Shown piece after piece: positions 39,719 to 44,707 of a DNA stretch of 44,707 bases (position 1 is its first letter; the number at the start of each line of letters is the position of its first letter). The translations under genes and the position numbers were made by a program. The notes below the pieces were generated by a model. It had not been told where the DNA came from. It did no database searches and saw nothing but the letters and a program-made list of their open reading frames with translations. Origin of the DNA: Christensenella sp. UBA7588. GTDB lineage: Bacteria; Bacillota; Clostridia; Christensenellales; CAG-917. The stretch spans positions 440 through 45,146 of the forward strand of contig DLKM01000008.1 of NCBI GenBank assembly GCA_002478945.1, read 5' to 3'.

Positions 39719-40615
39719 ATGGCAGATTCATTGGTTGTAATGCATGATAAAAGCATAAAATCCGTTACCAACAAGCAAAAAGTGGTTGGCGTGTTCGGTA
39801 TGATTTTGCGCTACCTCTTTTTGATAGCGGTCGCTGTTGCCGTTCTGTTCCCGTTCTATTGGATGATAAACTCCTCCCTCAAGACTATGGAGGAATACAG
39901 ACTCACGGTTCCGACGTTCTGGCCCAAACAAGTTATGTGGGAAAACTACGCGGTGGCGTTTTCCGTCGGTAATCTCGGCACGTTGTTCAAAAACACCGTG
40001 ATAGTCGGCGTCGTATCCACGATTTTGTCGTTGGTAGTTACCGTTTTGTCCGCATTTGCGTTTGCAAGACTCGAGTTCAAAGGCAAAAACGTTTTGTTTG
40101 CGGCTTTGCTTGCTACGATGATGATTCCGGGCGAAATGTTTACCATCACAAACTACATAACGGTGGTTAAATTCAACTGGCTCAACACTTACACGGCTCT
40201 TATCGTGCCGTTCCTCGTAAGCGTATTCTACATCTATCTGTTGAGACAAAACTTCTTGCAGATTCCGAACGAATTGTATTTGGCTGCAAAAGTCGACGGA
40301 ACGAGCGATTTGAAGTACTTGTGGAAAGTTATGATTCCGCTTGCGCTTCCGACGCTTATATCCATCACGATTCTCAAAATGATGGGTGCGTGGAACTCTT
40401 ACGTCTGGCCGCGTCTTGTCGCAAACGACGAAATGCACAAACTGGTATCAAACGGTTTGCGCGGACTCGCGTTTACCGACGCGTCAACAAACGAGACCAA
40501 CTATCCGCAACAAATGGCGGCAGTTGCAATCGTATCCGCTCCGCTTTTCGCAGTGTTCGTTTTCCTCAGAAAGTACATTATGAAAGGCGTGTCGAGAAGC
40601 GGTATCAAAGGTTGA
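39719..40615 (+). CDS. ABC transporter permease, MalG/UgpE type
   Basis: This 298-residue permease has six helices and the EAA loop YLAAKVDGTSDLKYLWKVMIPLALPTL. The FPFYWMINSSLKTMEEY block near the N terminus is characteristic of MalG/UgpE-type (COG0395) proteins. It pairs with the preceding permease as a heterodimer. An AGAGG site precedes the ATG. A stable hairpin follows before the binding-protein gene. Confidence 0.94.
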   Translation: MADSLVVMHDKSIKSVTNKQKVVGVFGMILRYLFLIAVAVAVLFPFYWMINSSLKTMEEYRLTVPTFWPKQVMWENYAVAFSVGNLGTLFKNTVIVGVVSTILSLVVTVLSAFAFARLEFKGKNVLFAALLATMMIPGEMFTITNYITVVKFNWLNTYTALIVPFLVSVFYIYLLRQNFLQIPNELYLAAKVDGTSDLKYLWKVMIPLALPTLISITILKMMGAWNSYVWPRLVANDEMHKLVSNGLRGLAFTDASTNETNYPQQMAAVAIVSAPLFAVFVFLRKYIMKGVSRSGIKG

Positions 40616-40621
40616 TTTTTG

Positions 40622-40651
40622 CGTGCGTGTATGCGCAAACGTATGCGCACG
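40622..40651 (+). repeat. Intercistronic hairpin between permease and binding-protein genes
   Basis: CGTGCGTGTATG pairs with CGTATGCGCACG (12 bp with G-U pairs) around CGCAAA, followed by TTAAAAT. It lies in the 84-base gap before the solute-binding protein. Hairpins in this position in other transport operons stabilise part of the mRNA; here that is an inference. Its alternating purine-pyrimidine sequence recalls the larger hairpin in spoIIIA. Confidence 0.55.
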
Positions 40652-40699
40652 TTAAAATACGGTTTATAACCGAAAGTATTTTTTAAGGAGAAACGAAGT

Positions 40700-42187
40700 A
40701 TGAAAAAAGCATTTGCAATTATAATGCTGGTAGTAATCGTCGCCGCGTCTATGTCTATTATGGTGGCTTGCAACAAAAAGACCACCACTATCGGCGCAAA
40801 CTTTGACGTGCCGGAAGGCGGATATGACGGAAGCGATGTCACCATCAAGTTCTATCACACGATGGGCGACACGTTGAATGCGGTCTTGAAAACGCACATC
40901 GCAAAATTTAACGAATTGTATCCCAACATTCACGTTGAAGATTCGCAAATCGGTAAATACGAGGACGTCAGAGACCAAATCAACACCGAACTTACCGCAG
41001 GCGAACAACCCAACATCGCATATTGCTATCCCGACCACGTTGCGGTTTATAACTTGGCAGGCGCAGTCGTACAACTCGACAACCTCATCGCAAGCAACAT
41101 TGTCCAAACCCGCGCAGACGGCACGACTGAAGTCCTCGGTCTTACACAAGAGCAAAAAGACGACTTCATCCCCGGTTTCTACAACGAAGGCAAACAATTC
41201 GGCGATGACTTTATGTATATGATGCCTTTCTCGAAGTCTACCGAAGTTCTTTACTACAACAAGACGTTCTTTGACGATTATAACGCAATGAACGACAAAA
41301 GAACGGAAGGAAAGACCGCAAGACTCGAAGTTCCGACTCACTGGTGGTGCGACCCCGCTATCGGATGCGACGAAAACTGCAACACGAGTATGGAAAAAGT
41401 CGCAAGACTTCTCAAACAAATCGACAGCAACTGCATTCCGTTCGGTTACGACTCCGAAGCAAACTGGTTTATCACTATGTGCGAACAACTCGGTTCTCCT
41501 TATACCAGTTCGGACGAAAACAATCACTTCCTCTTTAACAACGATACCAACAAATCTTTCATAAACAGATTCCGCGGTTGGTACAACGAAGGTTTGTTCA
41601 CGACTCAAACCATTTACAAGAGCTACACGTCAGGTTTGTTCAACACCACGACTGAAAAGACCAGAAGCTATATGTCTATCGGTTCTTCCGCAGGCGCAAC
41701 GAAACAAAGACCGACGAAGGACTCCAACGGCAAATATCCGTTTGAAGTCGGTATCGCTCAAATTCCGCAACAAAACCCCAGCAACCCGAAGGTTATCTCC
41801 CAAGGTCCGTCCGTATGCATCTTCAATAGCGATAACGCACAAGAAGTAGTTGCATCATGGCTCCTCGTCAAGTACCTCACGACGTCCGTTATGTTCCAAG
41901 CAGAATTTGCAGACGCACAAGGTTACATTCCGGTATTGAATTCCGTATCTCAAAACCCGACGTTCGCAGGAAATTTGGAAAAAGCAAACGGCGGCGATAA
42001 GATTGCTTACTTGTCTATGAAGGTCTGTATGGCTCAAGCAAACGCATATTACACCTCTCCCGCATTCAACGGATCTTCCAAGGCCCGTGACCAAGTGGGC
42101 GACTTGTTGGTAAAATGCCTCGACAGAAACACCGATATTAACAAGGCATTCTCCGATGCAATCGCAGAATGCGAATACGCAATCTAA
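40700..42187 (+). CDS. Extracellular solute-binding lipoprotein, family 1
   Basis: This 495-residue protein has a lipoprotein signal peptide with the lipidated Cys at residue 24 (SIMVAC) and a two-lobed binding-protein fold of the COG1653 (UgpB/MalE-like) type. Typical segments are VTIKFYHTMGDTLNAVLKTHIAKFNELYP near the start and the C-terminal helix region QEVVASWLLVKYLTT. It would deliver a solute to the permease pair. The family mostly binds sugars, oligosaccharides or glycerol-phosphate compounds; the ligand here is unknown. An AAGGAG site precedes the ATG. Confidence 0.92.
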   Translation: MKKAFAIIMLVVIVAASMSIMVACNKKTTTIGANFDVPEGGYDGSDVTIKFYHTMGDTLNAVLKTHIAKFNELYPNIHVEDSQIGKYEDVRDQINTELTAGEQPNIAYCYPDHVAVYNLAGAVVQLDNLIASNIVQTRADGTTEVLGLTQEQKDDFIPGFYNEGKQFGDDFMYMMPFSKSTEVLYYNKTFFDDYNAMNDKRTEGKTARLEVPTHWWCDPAIGCDENCNTSMEKVARLLKQIDSNCIPFGYDSEANWFITMCEQLGSPYTSSDENNHFLFNNDTNKSFINRFRGWYNEGLFTTQTIYKSYTSGLFNTTTEKTRSYMSIGSSAGATKQRPTKDSNGKYPFEVGIAQIPQQNPSNPKVISQGPSVCIFNSDNAQEVVASWLLVKYLTTSVMFQAEFADAQGYIPVLNSVSQNPTFAGNLEKANGGDKIAYLSMKVCMAQANAYYTSPAFNGSSKARDQVGDLLVKCLDRNTDINKAFSDAIAECEYAI

Positions 42188-42293
42188 TAGGTAATTTTCG
42201 ATAAGCAAAAATGCATAAATGCGGTTTTTTGACAAAATAAACCGATAATCGCATAGTAAGTGTTTCATAATAAGATTAAACAATAAACAAATT

Positions 42294-42322
42294 CGCGCGT
42301 TCGGACTCCTTCCGAACGCGCG
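42294..42322 (+). terminator. Strong hairpin between binding-protein and nuclease genes
   Basis: A perfect 11-bp GC-rich stem CGCGCGTTCGG/CCGAACGCGCG with loop ACTCCTT lies 22 bases before the nuclease ATG. It is followed by GAAAAACC, not a T run, so it may be an mRNA-processing or stabilising element instead of a true terminator. The 157-base gap contains no other clear signal. Confidence 0.5.
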
Positions 42323-42344
42323 GAAAAACCGTATTTTAGGAACT

Positions 42345-43763
42345 ATGAAAATGAAAAAGTTTCTCAGTATAATCACGATAGCGTTGCTCGTAGTCGTAAT
42401 GGCGTGTTGTCTGTTTGCTTGTGACGATAAAAACGACGGAGGCGGAACGAATCCTTCCGACGTTAAGCCGTCAGAAGAACATATCGATTACGTCGACCAA
42501 CTCAAGCTCGACCTCAATTCGGAAACGGCAAAAGTCATCAATCCTCCCGTCAGAAGCTATATCGACGGAGATACGACGCACTTTGTCGTAGACAATTCCG
42601 TTATCGAGGGCGGTGTGCTTAAAGCGCGTTATCTTGCAATCGATACGCCCGAATCTACGGGCAAAATCGAGCCTTACGGCAAAAAAGCGTCCAAATTTAC
42701 CAAAGAAAAGATTTCCACAGCCGTGTCTATCGTTATCGAAGCGGACGGCACAACGTGGGAAGCCGATTCTACGGGCAGCAGATATATGACGTGGGTGTGG
42801 TATAAGCCCGCCGAAGACGCGGACTATCGCAATCTTAACGTCGAAATCTTGCAAAACGGACTTGCAATCGCATCCAACACGGCTCAAAACCGCTACGGTC
42901 AAACCGCTATGGCGGCGTTGCAACAAGCAAAGAGAGAAAAACTCAACGTTCACTCGGGCAAACCCGACCCCGATATGTACAACGGTGCGGCAATCGAGCT
43001 TTCATTGAAAGAATTGAGATGCAACGCACCCGAATACGTCGACAAGAAAGTGGCGTTTGAGGGCATCGTCTCCAGAAACAACGGAAACAACTCCGTATAC
43101 GTCGAGAGCATCGAACCGGACCCCGATACCGGATTGCGTTACGGTGTATCTTGCTATTACGGATTTAATATGTCCAGCGCAGGTCTGGAAGTACTCAACG
43201 TGGGCAATCACGTTCGCATCGTAGGTACGTTTGCTTATTACGAAACGGGCGGAACGTATCAGGTGTCGGGTATGACGTGCAGCGAGTTCGACCCTGACAA
43301 CAAGGACAATATCAAAGTGATTGACGACCAAAAATACGAGGCCGCATATTCTCCGATTGACGCAAATATGTTTGCAAATCAGACGGAAATCGAAATCGAA
43401 TTTGAAGAAAACGACAAAATCACGAAAAAATCGGTTGCTTATCCCGAACTTTTGATGTCCACGACGGTTTCGTTGGACGGATTGACGGTTAAGAGCATTT
43501 ATACGACGACCAACTCCGCAAGCTCGCAAAAAGGCGCAATGACGCTCACTTGCACGACTTCGACGGGTCTTGAAATTACCGTGCGTACGGCTGTTTTGAA
43601 AGACGAAAAAGGCGAAATCGTAACGAAATCAGCGTATTTAGGCAAAAAAATCAATATCAGAGGCGTTGTTGACTATTACAGCAGCGATTCCGATTATGCA
43701 CCAACCCAAAACCCTTATCAAATCAAGGTGTTTGACGTAAAAGATATAACGGTAGTGGGCTAA
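42345..43763 (+). CDS. Surface lipoprotein with thermonuclease (SNase) and OB-like domains
   Basis: This 472-residue protein has a lipoprotein signal with Cys26 (CLFAC) and a short linker. A staphylococcal-nuclease domain follows at about 60-205. The catalytic set is complete: DGD at 74-76, Arg95, IDTPE at 99-103 and Arg146, matching Asp21, Arg35, Asp40, Glu43 and Arg87 of the Staphylococcus enzyme. Residues about 215-325 (KKVAFEGIVSRNN to GTYQVSGMTCSEF) and 365-472 look like two OB-type nucleic-acid-binding domains. Predicted role: calcium-dependent digestion of DNA or RNA at the cell surface. It follows an ABC transporter and precedes a second OB-like lipoprotein, suggesting nucleic-acid scavenging. 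Confidence 0.87.
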   Translation: MKMKKFLSIITIALLVVVMACCLFACDDKNDGGGTNPSDVKPSEEHIDYVDQLKLDLNSETAKVINPPVRSYIDGDTTHFVVDNSVIEGGVLKARYLAIDTPESTGKIEPYGKKASKFTKEKISTAVSIVIEADGTTWEADSTGSRYMTWVWYKPAEDADYRNLNVEILQNGLAIASNTAQNRYGQTAMAALQQAKREKLNVHSGKPDPDMYNGAAIELSLKELRCNAPEYVDKKVAFEGIVSRNNGNNSVYVESIEPDPDTGLRYGVSCYYGFNMSSAGLEVLNVGNHVRIVGTFAYYETGGTYQVSGMTCSEFDPDNKDNIKVIDDQKYEAAYSPIDANMFANQTEIEIEFEENDKITKKSVAYPELLMSTTVSLDGLTVKSIYTTTNSASSQKGAMTLTCTTSTGLEITVRTAVLKDEKGEIVTKSAYLGKKINIRGVVDYYSSDSDYAPTQNPYQIKVFDVKDITVVG

Positions 43764-43815
43764 CCATTGCTTTTATATAACAAAAAAGAACAAATAATAA
43801 AAAAGGAGAAGCAAA

Positions 43816-44707
43816 ATGAAAAAGGCTTTTAATTTCAGAAGCGCCATAGTATGCGTGCTTGTGTTGATTATGTGTCTTACGGCATTTGTTGCTTGCGACA
43901 AGAACAAAGGCGACCAAGGTCAAACCGACCCGCTTCAAGGTCTTAACAAAGCAAGAGACTATGTCAAACAGCTCTATATCAACAACAACGAAGAAACGGC
44001 AGCAGACTACACGGTTGTTTCGAAAGTAAAAATCGACGGTGTGACGTATCCCGTATCGTGGACAGTCACGATTAAGACCGAAGGTGCATCCGTTGACGAC
44101 GTTAAAGTCGTAGCCGGCGAGAGCAACGTCACGATTGACGTTATCGATATGGCTGATAACGATATAGAATACACCTTGACGGCAACCGTAACGGACGCAA
44201 ACGGCAATACCGCAACTGTTGATTTCAAACGTAAAGTTCCGAAATTCCACGTTGCAACGTGGGCGGAATATGCAGAAGCTGCAGACGGAAAACTCCTCGT
44301 CGTCGACGGTATCGTAACGATGTTTACGAGCGTGAAAGACGGAGCTAAGTCCAACAGCATGTACATCCAAGACAACGACGGTGCTTACTATGCATATTCT
44401 ATGGACGAAGACCCGAAGGATAAGAACATCGCTGTCGGTATGAAGGTCCGCCTCGCAGGTACGAAGAAGAATTACAACGGCACTTACGAACTCGAGAAAG
44501 TTCTCATCAAAGAAGTTCTCAGCACCGAAATCGTCACGATTGAACCTATGGACGTAACGGAACTCCTTAAGAGTGCAGAAAGCGTAAAAGCAAAATCGCT
44601 TACCGACTTGCAAGGCCGTATGGTTACCGTTAAAGGCGCAATCGCAGTTGAAGTAGACACCGAAAACAAGTATTGCTACTTCTCGATTGGCGGCATAAAG
44701 GCTTATA
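43816..44707 (+). CDS. Lipoprotein with Ig-like and OB-like domains (cut by window end)
   Basis: The frame is open from an ATG at 43816 (AAGGAG site) to the window end, 297 codons, without a stop. A lipoprotein signal ends at Cys27 (LTAFVAC). Residues about 40-135 look like a beta-sandwich (KVKIDGVTYPVSWTVTI, then YTLTATVTDANGNTATVDFKR), similar to bacterial Ig-like domains. Residues 140-235 (LVVDGIVTMFTSVKDG... to TYELEKVLIKEV) look like an OB fold, and a second one begins near 255 (MVTVKGAIAVEVD). No family was recognised with certainty. It is probably co-transcribed with the nuclease gene 52 bases upstream; no terminator lies between. Confidence 0.8.
   Translation, partial: MKKAFNFRSAIVCVLVLIMCLTAFVACDKNKGDQGQTDPLQGLNKARDYVKQLYINNNEETAADYTVVSKVKIDGVTYPVSWTVTIKTEGASVDDVKVVAGESNVTIDVIDMADNDIEYTLTATVTDANGNTATVDFKRKVPKFHVATWAEYAEAADGKLLVVDGIVTMFTSVKDGAKSNSMYIQDNDGAYYAYSMDEDPKDKNIAVGMKVRLAGTKKNYNGTYELEKVLIKEVLSTEIVTIEPMDVTELLKSAESVKAKSLTDLQGRMVTVKGAIAVEVDTENKYCYFSIGGIKAY

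Overview
The window looks like a chromosome segment of an anaerobic, endospore-forming Firmicute, most probably an uncultured member of the Clostridia. Supporting this are a complete spoIIIAA-AH operon, a SpoIIIE/FtsK translocase, a YlxY-type deacetylase, HemZ, a bifunctional Rel enzyme and gene orders that match those known from Bacillus and Clostridium. Species cannot be told from the sequence alone.

Layout. Positions 1-33.6 kb are almost entirely minus strand and carry housekeeping and sporulation genes. In order of rising coordinate: tRNA-Gly; ispA, xseB, xseA, nusB and an Asp23-family gene (one operon from a clear promoter near 3.28 kb); the spoIIIA operon (AH to AA, 3.4-8.2 kb); an 0.8-kb non-coding block full of repeats; efp; rny; recA; a short cinA; pgsA; rimO; ftsK/spoIIIE; an M16 peptidase; a plus-strand YlxY-type deacetylase; pnp; rpsO; hemZ; an MBL hydrolase; rel; recJ; secF; secD. 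Several junctions are ATGA stop/start overlaps, which implies translational coupling.

From 33.7 kb the genes point the other way: a TIGR04086-type membrane protein, a second repeat block, a DivIVA-domain protein, an RDD membrane protein, and then a carbohydrate-type ABC transporter (ATPase with a long C-terminal extension, two permeases, a lipoprotein binding protein). This is followed by a lipoprotein with an intact staphylococcal-nuclease active site plus OB-like domains, and by another OB-like lipoprotein cut by the window end. Together these suggest a surface nuclease coupled to an importer.

The least explained material is non-coding. (1) A family of long hairpins with conserved internal-loop sequences and variable stems sits at the 3' ends of efp and pnp, with outer arms running over the stop codons. 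(2) A roughly 0.3-kb dispersed repeat (8.35 and 34.28 kb) is built of conserved loops and variable stems. (3) A 77-nt alternating purine-pyrimidine hairpin lies inside spoIIIA. (4) Two plus-strand genes share a forespore-sigma-like promoter placed so that the mRNA would be leaderless.
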